Positions 16,037 through 23,990 of a DNA stretch of 29,353 nucleotides are shown here, piece after piece; within the stretch, counting starts at the first letter, position 1, and each line of letters starts with the position of its first letter. The notes under the pieces are model-generated. The model saw nothing but the letters and a program-made list of their open reading frames with translations. It searched no databases and was not told the DNA's origin. This stretch comes from Thermoplasmata archaeon (GTDB taxonomy: Archaea; Thermoplasmatota; Thermoplasmata; Thermoplasmatales; Thermoplasmataceae). The translations under genes were made by a program, and so were the position numbers. The stretch is taken from NCBI GenBank assembly GCA_021797385.1, contig JAJZZW010000008.1:1-29353 (forward strand), read 5' to 3'.

Positions 16037-17332
16037 ATGGAGCAAAGAAACGGACTATTCCATATAAAAGGCTGGTCTGCCATTGATTCTCTGGCATTTA
16101 TATCATTTGCCCTTGGAATATTTCTGGGTGCATATATTTTCGGTATGGCATCTATTGCAACAACGTGGGTTACAGTGCCGGTATTTCTACGTTCATTGTT
16201 ACTTGCATGGGCGCCATTATGGGAAATTATAGGAATCGGCATAGCCGGGCCATTATCAGATAAAATAGGACGTAAGCATGTGTTCTATATTACTATGGCA
16301 CTATATGGCATAGGAGCAGTAGGCATAGCTTTCAGCTATTCTTATTATCTTGTTTTATTCTTTCTAGCAATATTACTACTTGGTGGGGGTGGGGAGATGA
16401 ATACCATTCTGGCATTTTCACAGGAAATCATGCCAACAAAACACAGAAGCACTGCTATGTTGCTGGAGTTAAACTTCATTCCTCTGGGTGGACTGGTGCT
16501 GGCTGGAATAGCATTCTCGACGGCCTATTATTCAATTATTTTTGAAAGAGAAATGATTGGTATTACAATCATACTGGTTGTGATTGTTTTAATTGTCACA
16601 AGGAGATACTTACCGGAAAGCTTTTTATGGCTCGCAAGCAAGGGAAAAGAAAAGCAGGCAAAGGAAGATGCCATAAAATATTATGGTGAACAGGGATATA
16701 TAGAAAGAACAGAAAATGCTAAGGATTTAAAAGACGCAGAAACCATAACATCCAATTCGCATGTAGGCCTTAAGCTGTTTGCGACTATAACCACAGCATT
16801 TGCAGGTACAACGGGTTTTGGCTTAATTGCTTATGTTCTCGGTCCAACATTTTTTCCATCAATGACAGCTATTATACTGCTTGTATCAGATGCTGCTGCG
16901 TTTGTAGTCGGGTTTGTAGGATTTTTTGGTGAGAAGATCGGGAGAAGGCAGATGCTGTTATGGGGGTATGTTTTTTCACTTGTCTTCACCGTTATAATTT
17001 ATGTGACTCTTGGAGCATGGACAAAATATTTGATACTCTTCTGGTTCTTTGTTATAGCATTAAACGCTTTTATTCAGCTAGGATATATGGCAGAAGATAC
17101 ATTGAAATCAGAGGTATGGTCAACTAAAACACGTGGCTCTGTCACTGCTCTGGTACGATTTTTGGGCATTGGTCTGTATATCCCAACTATTTATCTTACG
17201 GCATCATATACCTTAAGTCAGTATATTCTATTCAACATTATAGTCTGGATAATAGGTTCAGCAGGTGCTGTGGCATGGTTCATATTCGGCAAGGAAACCG
17301 GAAAAGGAATTTCCATCGAAATGGCCGACTGA
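16037..17332 (+). CDS. MFS transporter, substrate unknown
   Basis: This 431-residue major facilitator has about 12 membrane helices with the classic loop 2-3 signature GPLSDKIGRKH (about 72-82) and a second, related loop GEKIGRRQ in the other half. Its overall form is like metabolite:H+ symporters. It starts immediately after the dihydropyrimidinase stop (no spacer, GAGGTGAACTGA in front), so it is the last gene of block B. The likely cargo is a compound of the same pathway, such as a carbamoyl amino acid, beta-alanine or a pyrimidine. This is by position only, and either import or export is possible. Confidence 0.88.
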   Translation: MEQRNGLFHIKGWSAIDSLAFISFALGIFLGAYIFGMASIATTWVTVPVFLRSLLLAWAPLWEIIGIGIAGPLSDKIGRKHVFYITMALYGIGAVGIAFSYSYYLVLFFLAILLLGGGGEMNTILAFSQEIMPTKHRSTAMLLELNFIPLGGLVLAGIAFSTAYYSIIFEREMIGITIILVVIVLIVTRRYLPESFLWLASKGKEKQAKEDAIKYYGEQGYIERTENAKDLKDAETITSNSHVGLKLFATITTAFAGTTGFGLIAYVLGPTFFPSMTAIILLVSDAAAFVVGFVGFFGEKIGRRQMLLWGYVFSLVFTVIIYVTLGAWTKYLILFWFFVIALNAFIQLGYMAEDTLKSEVWSTKTRGSVTALVRFLGIGLYIPTIYLTASYTLSQYILFNIIVWIIGSAGAVAWFIFGKETGKGISIEMAD

Positions 17333-17339
17333 ATATTAT

Positions 17340-17352
17340 AATTATTTTTTCC
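17340..17352 (+). terminator. Possible T-tract terminator of block B
   Basis: AATTATTTTTTCC begins 8 nt after the MFS stop. Archaeal RNA polymerase often terminates at T-runs without a hairpin. The position at the end of a long operon is suitable, but T-runs are common in this AT-rich DNA. Confidence 0.3.
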
Positions 17353-17422
17353 TTAAAGTTAAATAAATTTAAAATAATTTTTAAAACGTTTATTTTATTA
17401 ATAAAAATCTGTATAATTTTAC

Positions 17423-17706
17423 TTAATAATTAGAATAACAATGTGAACTACCACATGCCAGGGGAATGAGGTTTCCTGACCCATAGACTATGCTTGTCCT
17501 CACACATGGACTTATATTTAGTTCTTTAAAGGTATTGGCATTTGTGTCCACAGGCTCGAATTTCCTTAAACGCTCCGTAGTTACTTTTATATTAATAGGT
17601 GTTGAAGCTATTTCTGGTATTTTGATTTGTAAGGTTTCAAGAATATGAGAGTCTGAAACAATTAATGTTATTACATGACTGTTGATTCCTATCTGATAAT
17701 TGGAAC
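17423..17706 (-). pseudogene. Decayed reading frame, possibly the 3' end of an IS605-type tnpB
   Basis: On the minus strand an open stretch of about 90 codons without any ATG, GTG or TTG in its first part runs to a TAA at 17423-17425. It encodes segments such as KVTTERLRKFEPVDTNANT, SPCVRTSIVYGSGNLIPLA and CGSSHC. It is richer in G and C than the DNA on either side. Tails of this sort (a 'PVE/PVD' motif followed by a variable, Gly/Ser-rich end) occur after the zinc finger of archaeal TnpB proteins, so a transposase remnant is my best guess. No catalytic or zinc motif remains, so the family is uncertain. Confidence 0.3.
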
Positions 17707-17716
17707 ATATATATAG
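17707..17716 (+). promoter_or_regulatory. TATA box for the small hypothetical gene
   Basis: ATATATATAG lies 20-29 nt before the ATG at 17736, with no ribosome site between, as expected for a leaderless archaeal gene. Confidence 0.4.
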
Positions 17717-17735
17717 TTTATAAAAATAAATCTTT

Positions 17736-18011
17736 ATGTTAGAACCTTATGAAACACAGACAAAATCAGGCAAGCTTGAAGAAAGAATATATATGGACTC
17801 TGGCAAATTTATAAGATATTCCTATAAGGATGAGTCTACAGGAAAAATAACGAAGGATAAACTTATACTTATTGGAAATAACCAGATAGCGTATTTTTTG
17901 ATACCAACTGGCAATAAGGATCTGGCAATCAAGGCTGAGTTCGATCTTAACTCCTCCGTTAAAGACGGAGAGTCAGTGAAAAAGTTAAAAGACATACTCG
18001 AGAAACTATAA
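17736..18011 (+). CDS. Small hypothetical protein (91 aa)
   Basis: I do not recognise this 91-residue protein. It is soluble, charged, and looks like a small mixed beta/alpha fold: alternating strands (KLILIGNNQIAYFLIP near 42-57) followed by a C-terminal helix rich in lysine (VKKLKDILEKL). It has no cysteines, no membrane segment and no signal peptide. It stands alone between block B and the PadR operon, convergent with the latter. The ATG is supported by a TATA-like box at leaderless spacing, which together with normal codon use argues that it is a real gene. Confidence 0.65.
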   Translation: MLEPYETQTKSGKLEERIYMDSGKFIRYSYKDESTGKITKDKLILIGNNQIAYFLIPTGNKDLAIKAEFDLNSSVKDGESVKKLKDILEKL

Positions 18012-18140
18012 AGCAAACGGGGATCTATTTAAAATTAAATTGCCCTTATAAACACATATCCTATGAGATAATTTTTAGTGAAATATCCCGTATTTTTATC
18101 AATTTTTATTATAAATATTTACTGCTGAAATCTTTAAAAT

Positions 18141-18635
18141 TTATTTTTTGAGTGAATCTCGATCTTTTGCGTTTTTTATGATATCTTCCAGCATTTTTTT
18201 GATATTATTTATGCCTTCTTCATCCCCGGTCTTTCTCAGGTAAAATGCCTGCCTTATTATTTCTATAATAGGGTGACCTATTTCTCGTATCAGATCTTTG
18301 AGGACGCTATAATCTTCTATATCTGTAAATACATTTATGTATGGGAATTCACGATCAATGGCATCAAATATAGCCTGATCCCGTACTTCTTCATTGAGAT
18401 CAAGGACATTGTTTACAAATTTGCTTCCTTTATCAGTAAGGGTGTAGTATTTTTTTCCATCATGCATATTGAAAGTGATAAAGTTATCAGACATAAGGTG
18501 GTTTAAAACAGGAATCAAAGCTCCATTTGAGATGTTTTTTCCTGTGGCCGAATTGTATAGCTGTTTAGCCAGCCCATATCCGGTCATCTCATTGAGTTTG
18601 AGTATGTAAAGTATTCTGAGAGAATAATCATTCAT
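18141..18635 (-). CDS. PadR-family transcriptional regulator
   Basis: This 164-residue protein begins with a PadR-type winged helix: YSLRILYILKLNEMTGYGLAK (about 4-24), GALIPVLNHLMSDNFI and the wing GKKYYTLTDKG (about 60-70). A C-terminal helical part (100-164) should make the dimer. PadR regulators usually repress exporter genes and respond to toxic small molecules. Here the gene is the last of a three-gene minus-strand operon after an MFS exporter and a secreted protein (29-nt gap), which fits local feedback control. The 16-bp palindrome at the operon head is a candidate target. Confidence 0.87.
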   Translation of the reverse strand: MNDYSLRILYILKLNEMTGYGLAKQLYNSATGKNISNGALIPVLNHLMSDNFITFNMHDGKKYYTLTDKGSKFVNNVLDLNEEVRDQAIFDAIDREFPYINVFTDIEDYSVLKDLIREIGHPIIEIIRQAFYLRKTGDEEGINNIKKMLEDIIKNAKDRDSLKK

Positions 18636-18664
18636 AATAATCCATCCCGTTAAGATTAAAAAAT

Positions 18665-20017
18665 TTATTGATTCTTTTTTGAATCCTCCCTTTCTACAGT
18701 CTTCTGTTCATGCTTCTTCTTCTCGATTTTCCTTGCCTTTCTCCTGGAGTGTACTGCAATGGCTCCGATAGATATCAGTATTATTATGATTAGTGCTGTT
18801 AATCCGGCATAAAGTGGCTCTACCAGGGTATTCTCTACCTGCTGCGTTGTAGTTGGACTAATTTTCTGGTTATATGTATATACTCTGTCAAAAGTTTCTG
18901 CTGTATTATTGAAGTGGTATTCTACAAGCAACTGGATAGGATAATTCCCCGCTGGTGCAGAGGACGTATCCACCACATAAGTTACAGTAATACTCTGCCC
19001 TGGTTTGATCTGTGCAAAGGTTACATTGTTTGCTGTAAGTGCACCCAGTGGATTCGATGAGGATACATGTATGGATATGATACTGGGAGACAGCATATGT
19101 AATTGAATATCCTCATATGTCTTATTTCCGGTGTCATTTATATAGAATACCATTACCTGTTTTTTTGTATCAGAAACCAGCGTCTTTTTTAAGACTGATA
19201 TGGACAATCCCTTTTTCCCATCGCTGTGTATAACTGTATTCAGGCTGTATGTATTGTTATTAATATGAAGATATACGGGCGCATTACCAGTTACATTGTC
19301 AGCATTAATATAGAAGGTAAAGTTCAGGAGTTTGCCCTGTGGGTAATATTCAATAGAATACTGTACAGGTGATACAACTTTGTAATCCTTGGATGTTATG
19401 TTCACATTAACATACTTCATTGCAGACGTCCCGGTGTTCTCTGTATAGGCTGTAAGTTTGATAAATTTTTCATTCTGGTATATTACAGGAGGGTTTGTTG
19501 TGTATGAAATAAGGCCTATCTGAGGATGCCCTACCGGAATGGTAAATATTGTATTTCCTGAAATTGTTGTATTGCTGTATGTTATATTTTCATCATAATA
19601 CTGATATTTGCTTTCTTTGCTAATATTTACTAGCTGCATGATTGTATAGGAATGCCCCTGTTCTATTTCCGGTATGATATTATATGTCCTTACATCATAA
19701 TTTGGACCACTTATGTATGTATAAGAGAATGGAGATTTATATGCAGAAAGATTGAGCGAGACATTTGCATCGGTTATTGTCATATAGGATGTGAATGTAA
19801 CATACAGGGGTATTCCATTACTTCCAGGAGCAGGTAGTTCTGTAGAATTGGGTGAGTACCATGATACAGATGTTACTGCCATGTCATTATTCTCAACAGT
19901 GTCAGGGGAGGCATGGTCTGTAACATGCCCTGAGGATGTTATTCCGGACGCGCCTGTAGCAAGCATTATCATTGAAACTATTATTATTCCAGTTATTATT
20001 TTTTTATATGTTTTCAT
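18665..20017 (-). CDS. Secreted, C-terminally anchored beta-rich protein (COG1361/NEW3-like)
   Basis: This protein of about 450 residues has an N-terminal signal peptide (KTYKKIITGIIIVSMIMLATG), a long extracellular part rich in Thr, Ser, Asn and beta-strand patterns, a C-terminal membrane helix (GLTALIIIILISIGAIAV) and a basic cytoplasmic tail (RRKARKIEKKKHEQK). Repeated Ig-like units with phrases such as YINDTGNKTYEDIQL and VDTSSAPAGNYPI recall archaeal COG1361/NEW3 S-layer-associated proteins. It may help an exporter at the cell surface, but the role is unknown. The reading frame also opens at 20029, but GGTGAT six bases before ATG 20017 makes that the better start. The gene overlaps the end of the MFS gene by 14 nt, so the two are translated together. 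Confidence 0.75.
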   Translation of the reverse strand: MKTYKKIITGIIIVSMIMLATGASGITSSGHVTDHASPDTVENNDMAVTSVSWYSPNSTELPAPGSNGIPLYVTFTSYMTITDANVSLNLSAYKSPFSYTYISGPNYDVRTYNIIPEIEQGHSYTIMQLVNISKESKYQYYDENITYSNTTISGNTIFTIPVGHPQIGLISYTTNPPVIYQNEKFIKLTAYTENTGTSAMKYVNVNITSKDYKVVSPVQYSIEYYPQGKLLNFTFYINADNVTGNAPVYLHINNNTYSLNTVIHSDGKKGLSISVLKKTLVSDTKKQVMVFYINDTGNKTYEDIQLHMLSPSIISIHVSSSNPLGALTANNVTFAQIKPGQSITVTYVVDTSSAPAGNYPIQLLVEYHFNNTAETFDRVYTYNQKISPTTTQQVENTLVEPLYAGLTALIIIILISIGAIAVHSRRKARKIEKKKHEQKTVEREDSKKNQ

Positions 20018-21470
20018 TTTTATCACCATTTTTTTCCCTTATCAGGAGCGTGATCAGCACGGCAAACAGCAGAAATATGATTCCTGTTATATACGTAAAA
20101 TTGTATGCAATTTGTGAGGGAAATCCGTAGGTAACGGGAATAAAAGGAAATCCGTTAAACCTGTATGGTATCAGACCTATTATTATTCTTACAGAAAACA
20201 TTGTTTCATATGTGCCACCGATTGCCGGTGCAACGGTCATGCCGAGCTCCCTGAATACTGTATTTAGCCCGGTAGCTTCACCTGCCTTCGATTTCGGTGT
20301 TGAAATAAGCAGCAGATTAATTATGCCTACGAGTACAAATGAGAACCCTGAACCGAGTATTGTCGCCGCTTCGATTATATCCATGACCGAACCTCTGTGC
20401 ACCAAAAGCAGGAAAAATGCACCGAAACTCACTAATAGACCGACCAGCATTGATGTTTTTGGCCCCTTGAAGTCGGTCACACGGGCAGCCACCGGGGCAA
20501 ACAGCATCGCAAGTATCGTTGCCGGGAGCATAATTAATCCCGATTCAAGAATAGACCTTCCGAAGCCGCTGGGTGCAGGGTCCTGTAGTAGGGTTGGAAC
20601 TGTAAAGAACAGGAAATACATGCCAGCCATGGTAAAAAGGCCCACAAAATTTGCAATAAGTATATTCCTGGTTTTCAACAAACGCATATCAATAAATGCA
20701 TCTTTACTGTGAAGTTCATAAATAACAAATAAATAAAAAGCCACGGATGAAAATATAAACAGGAATAAAATCAGGGGAGAGCTCCATCCATACTGATTAC
20801 CCTCGGATAGTGCGAATATTAATGACACAAGTGCAGAAGCCATAATTACAACACCGGTTATATCTATTTTCTCCTTTATTGGCGCCGCTGCATCCTTCAA
20901 AAAGAAATAGGAAAGAATGAATAGGGCAAAAGCCACCGGTGCAATAGTATGGAAAGACCATTCCCAGCTGTATGCTTCGGTAATATACGCACCCAACACA
21001 AGCGCAATTCCTGCTCCTACAGCGAATGTTGCACTCATTAATCCCTGCGCCAGTGCCAGTTTAGATTTTGGAACAACATCATTGATTATAGCATACGCCA
21101 GTGGATACATTCCGAAACCTATGCCCTGTACAACACGTATTGCTACAAGCTCATCCAGAGTTGTTGCAAAACCGCCCATGGATACAGAAACTGCGTAAAT
21201 GAATGATAGTATCAGAAATACCTTTCTCTTTCCGAAAACATCACCGAGTTTGCCGAATATTCCTGCAGCAACAGTTCCTGTTATTAGATAAGCAGTAAGA
21301 ATCCAGGAAACATTATTATAAGTGGTATTGAAAAAAGTAATAAATACAGGAATAGCGGGAACGATCATTGTTTCAACGTAAACTATCAACGTCCCAGCGA
21401 ATGCCATAAGGGCAACAATCCTGTACACATCACTTTTCTGTAGTTCTTCCATGTATGTCTTATTAGACAT
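20004..21470 (-). CDS. DHA2-type MFS multidrug/efflux transporter
   Basis: This 488-residue protein has about 14 hydrophobic helices, as in the drug:H+ antiporter-2 family. Motif A appears as GKLGDVFGKRKVF (about 72-84) and the helix-5 antiporter motif region as AQGLMSATFAVGAGIALVLGA. It should export a toxic compound using the proton gradient, which is steep in an acidophile. It is the first gene of the operon with the secreted protein and PadR. A TATA-like TTATTTATA on the minus strand (21481-21489) would place the transcript start near 21460, so ATG at 21452 (residue 7) is a possible alternative start. A perfect palindrome covers the upstream ATG. Confidence 0.88.
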   Translation of the reverse strand: MSNKTYMEELQKSDVYRIVALMAFAGTLIVYVETMIVPAIPVFITFFNTTYNNVSWILTAYLITGTVAAGIFGKLGDVFGKRKVFLILSFIYAVSVSMGGFATTLDELVAIRVVQGIGFGMYPLAYAIINDVVPKSKLALAQGLMSATFAVGAGIALVLGAYITEAYSWEWSFHTIAPVAFALFILSYFFLKDAAAPIKEKIDITGVVIMASALVSLIFALSEGNQYGWSSPLILFLFIFSSVAFYLFVIYELHSKDAFIDMRLLKTRNILIANFVGLFTMAGMYFLFFTVPTLLQDPAPSGFGRSILESGLIMLPATILAMLFAPVAARVTDFKGPKTSMLVGLLVSFGAFFLLLVHRGSVMDIIEAATILGSGFSFVLVGIINLLLISTPKSKAGEATGLNTVFRELGMTVAPAIGGTYETMFSVRIIIGLIPYRFNGFPFIPVTYGFPSQIAYNFTYITGIIFLLFAVLITLLIREKNGDKNENI

Positions 21471-21477
21471 GTCTAAT
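21462..21477. promoter_or_regulatory. Perfect 16-bp palindrome at the head of the exporter operon
   Basis: ATTAGACATGTCTAAT is its own reverse complement and lies over the annotated ATG of the MFS gene, just downstream of a TATA-like element. A repressor bound here would block RNA polymerase or its start site. The PadR protein of the same operon is the obvious candidate to bind it. A MarR-type or other regulator encoded elsewhere is equally possible. Confidence 0.55.
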
Positions 21478-21741
21478 TAGTATAAATAAATTATCTTTGT
21501 ATATGAAAAATTCATATTTCTGACAAGGAAAAATAAACTTAAATGCTCTAAATAACACAATAATCCTAATATCCATCATCAATGCACAAAAAATTTAGAA
21601 TATACGTAAGGTAGAGGAACGTTATATAATACCAATGAATATCATCTTTACAGAAAAAATTAAAATTTGAAAAATGATAAGGCCGTATTTACGCTTTGTC
21701 TGCTCACCTAATAATACAATAAATAATAATAAGGTGGTTAT

Positions 21742-22596
21742 TTGAGGAAAACTGTTATTGCTTTGGGAGGAAACGCGCTTGACGATGGAAAATCGTCCAT
21801 TAAAGATCAGATAGAGAGGGCAACCGAGACATTTTCCAGGCTTGCATGCATTCTAAATAACAATGAATCTGTAATAACATATGGTAATGGGCCACAGGTG
21901 GGGGAAATACTAGAAAAAACATCCTATCCTCTTGGTATCTGTGGTGCAATGTCGCAGGGATTTTTGCTGCATGTGATTTCAACAGCATATGAGACACTGA
22001 AAGATGGAGGCATCCTAAATAAGCCATCAGTTCCGCTGCTCACACATACAGTTATTAATCAAAACATCTATACGATGAAACCTATAGGACCATTTTACGA
22101 TCATAAAATTGACGATTCATATACAATGGAAATGGGAAAGGGATACCGGAAGATGGTTAAATCACCTGAACCGGTAAGTATACTCGAGAGTGATTCAATA
22201 ACATACTTACTTTCGCATGGATATTTGCCAATAGGAGTCGGAGGAGGTGGGATACCTGTTGAAAAGACACAGAACGGATATGCTGAATTTGATGGGGTTA
22301 TTGACAAAGATTTAAGTTCTGCCTTGATAGGCACCCTAATAGCCGCAGATGATCTGATTATTATAACAGATGTGAAAAATGTATACCTCGATTTTGCCAG
22401 TAAATCTGGAGCTATCAATAAGATTACGTATTCACGTATGCTGGATTATTTCAATAAAATAAACTTTGAAGAGGGCACAATAAAGCCGAAAATCCTCGCT
22501 GCACTGAAGTTCCTGGAGAGAGGAGGAAAAAGAGTCTATATAACTTCAATTGACAATATAAAAACTATGGATACAGGTACCGTAATAGAAAGATAA
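21742..22596 (+). CDS. arcC: Carbamate kinase
   Basis: This 284-residue protein is an amino-acid-kinase-fold carbamate kinase: ALGGNALDD at the start, TYGNGPQVGE (about 47-56), GAMSQGF, GVGGGGIPV (about 165-173), DGVIDKDLSSALIG, ITDVKNVYLDF and EEGTIKPKILAALKFLERGG. It interconverts carbamoyl phosphate plus ADP with carbamate plus ATP, usually running toward ATP. It is somewhat shorter than the usual 310 residues. The gene starts with TTG: the family's first residues match from that codon and AAGGTGG lies just before it. It stands alone, divergent from the exporter operon. A tie to the carbamoyl chemistry of pyrimidine breakdown is possible, but no carbamoyltransferase is in view. Confidence 0.9.
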   Translation: MRKTVIALGGNALDDGKSSIKDQIERATETFSRLACILNNNESVITYGNGPQVGEILEKTSYPLGICGAMSQGFLLHVISTAYETLKDGGILNKPSVPLLTHTVINQNIYTMKPIGPFYDHKIDDSYTMEMGKGYRKMVKSPEPVSILESDSITYLLSHGYLPIGVGGGGIPVEKTQNGYAEFDGVIDKDLSSALIGTLIAADDLIIITDVKNVYLDFASKSGAINKITYSRMLDYFNKINFEEGTIKPKILAALKFLERGGKRVYITSIDNIKTMDTGTVIER

Positions 22597-22697
22597 TAAT
22601 TAAATTATACTACCATAATTTGCAATAAAAAGTCGGCAAATAAATGGATATTTTTCTATATACCTATAAATATTCAGAAGATTTTTTTAGTAATAAT

Positions 22698-23039
22698 TTA
22701 GTTCATCATTTCTCCTTTATGCTTCTTTCCTCCTTTCATACCGCTATGCCCCGATCCGTGCTGCATACCTCTATTCTTTGATTTGCCCTCTTTGTTTACT
22801 TTTATTTTATTCTCAAGTATATTTAATATTAACTCTGTTTCTTTCTGATCTCGTATACTTTCAGCAAGATCATGCTCACCTATGTAATCAAGCCACATGA
22901 ATATATGTCCCTCTTTAACGTGATAATCTAATGCAGGTTTATCATATAGCGCTTGGCATTTCATTTCATAGTACAGACTCGGGATATCACAGGCTATGCC
23001 AATGGTTCTATCAAAAGATCTAAAATAAAAAGGTTTCAT
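22698..23039 (-). CDS. DUF5752-like small protein with a Gly/His/Lys-rich tail
   Basis: The first 80 of these 113 residues resemble DUF5752: an FYFRSFDRT start and the central DYHVKEGHIFMWLDYIGEHD followed by LAESIRD, matching the family's pattern of a histidine, an aromatic W-hD and an acidic 'DxxLAxxIR' helix. The function of the family is unknown. The tail from about residue 85 is unusual, with three His, many Gly and Lys and several Met, which might bind metal or nucleic acid. The gene is convergent with carbamate kinase, with about 100 nt between the stops. Confidence 0.6.
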   Translation of the reverse strand: MKPFYFRSFDRTIGIACDIPSLYYEMKCQALYDKPALDYHVKEGHIFMWLDYIGEHDLAESIRDQKETELILNILENKIKVNKEGKSKNRGMQHGSGHSGMKGGKKHKGEMMN

Positions 23040-23448
23040 ATATAATAAATCTAATTTAATATTTAAATATTTGCCAGATAAAATTAATTAAAAGTGATAA
23101 GTAAACCGACAGTTAACAAAGATGATCTTTTAATTATAGAATGAGATTTCGAACCATTCTCACTAAAAATAAATATAAGTTGGGAAGATAAAATATTTAT
23201 GGAAATCTTAGAACACAATATATAATGGAATTTACAACCTTTTATCCAAAAATTTTTACACCATCTGACATGCCAATTTTAATTATACCATACTTCCTGA
23301 TAACAATTATATAACTAATAATTCATAAACCATTAATATCTCTTATTTTCAATTATAGGAATATATAGAACGATTTGCTATAGCAATATTATGATTATAC
23401 CCAATAATTTCAGAATTATTAAATAGCACTTATAATTTAGAAATTTGC
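23040..23448. other. Intergenic region upstream of the H+-ATPase gene
   Basis: These 409 AT-rich bases separate two divergently transcribed genes and contain no reading frame I would support. They should hold the promoters of the DUF5752-like gene and of the ATPase. The ATPase TATA box is listed separately. Confidence 0.5.
23418..23424 (+). promoter_or_regulatory. TATA box for the ATPase gene
   Basis: TTAAATA lies 25-31 nt before the ATG at 23449 with no ribosome site between them, consistent with a leaderless transcript. Confidence 0.4.
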
Positions 23449-23787
23449 ATGACTAAAGACACTCCTATATTTTTAACTTCTAAAGATCTTGAAAACCTAT
23501 CGATAAATGAAATAATGAACAAATTAAACACGTCAAATGAAGGGCTTTCGTCAAACGAGGTAGAAAAAAGGCTATCTCTATATGGAAAGAATGAAATTCC
23601 AGAAAAAGAGCTGAGTCCGGTTCTAAAATTTTTGAGTTATTTCATAAATCCTCTTGCCATAGCCATAGAGGTCGCCGCAATTCTTTCAGTAGTTCTTGGC
23701 AAACTCTCAGATTTCTATTTGATCCTTGGCTTACTCCTTACTAACGTCGTTATAGAATTCTGGCAGGAAAAAAGTGCCGGAGATGCA

Positions 23788-23990
23788 GTGACATCCTCCC
23801 CTATATAAAGATAGGAGCTTCCCGCTTCTACAGAAAAAACTTGCCATTGCTGGTATAGGTTTTTCCCTCCACGGGCATAAATTCCCCACAGTCCGTGGGT
23901 ATTTTTTTCTTCTTATGCCTGCTCTTCTTAGGCTTTATTATAATAAAGGTACTGAATATCTTCTTGAATCCTGCATGTAGTACATTTACT
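23788..23990 (-). ncRNA. Predicted omega/reRNA scaffold at the right end of the element
   Basis: In this superfamily the guide RNA of TnpB covers the 3' end of tnpB and the right end. Here that region ends at 23788 and has a strong hairpin close to the border: CTCCCCTAT (23796-23804) pairs with ATAGGAG (23811-23817) with one bulged base. The 16 nt that would follow as guide are host ATPase sequence (minus strand of 23772-23787). The 5' limit is a guess. No expression evidence is available. Confidence 0.5.
23796..23817. repeat. Subterminal hairpin of the element's right end
   Basis: CTCCCCTAT and ATAGGAG form a 7-bp stem with one bulge and a 6-base loop, starting 8 nt inside the right border. 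Such imperfect subterminal hairpins are the parts recognised as single strands by Y1 transposases and also belong to the TnpB guide RNA. Confidence 0.65.

Larger units (their letters stand above)
17333..17735. other. Intergenic stretch with a possible terminator and a decayed frame
   Basis: These 403 bases hold a T-run right after the MFS stop (listed as terminator), a minus-strand open stretch that looks like the remnant of a gene (listed separately), and the promoter of the small downstream gene. Nothing else was found. Confidence 0.5.

Noticed and set aside
20212..21198. Open frames on the plus strand opposite the MFS exporter (166 and 93 codons).
   Set aside because: They mirror the exporter frame, have low-complexity Ala/Pro/Ser composition and match no family. 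The exporter on the other strand is well supported.
23138..23160. Inverted repeat AGAATG/CATTCT upstream of the ATPase gene.
   Set aside because: Six-base arms with an 11-base loop are expected by chance in a gap of this size, and it is not near a promoter element.
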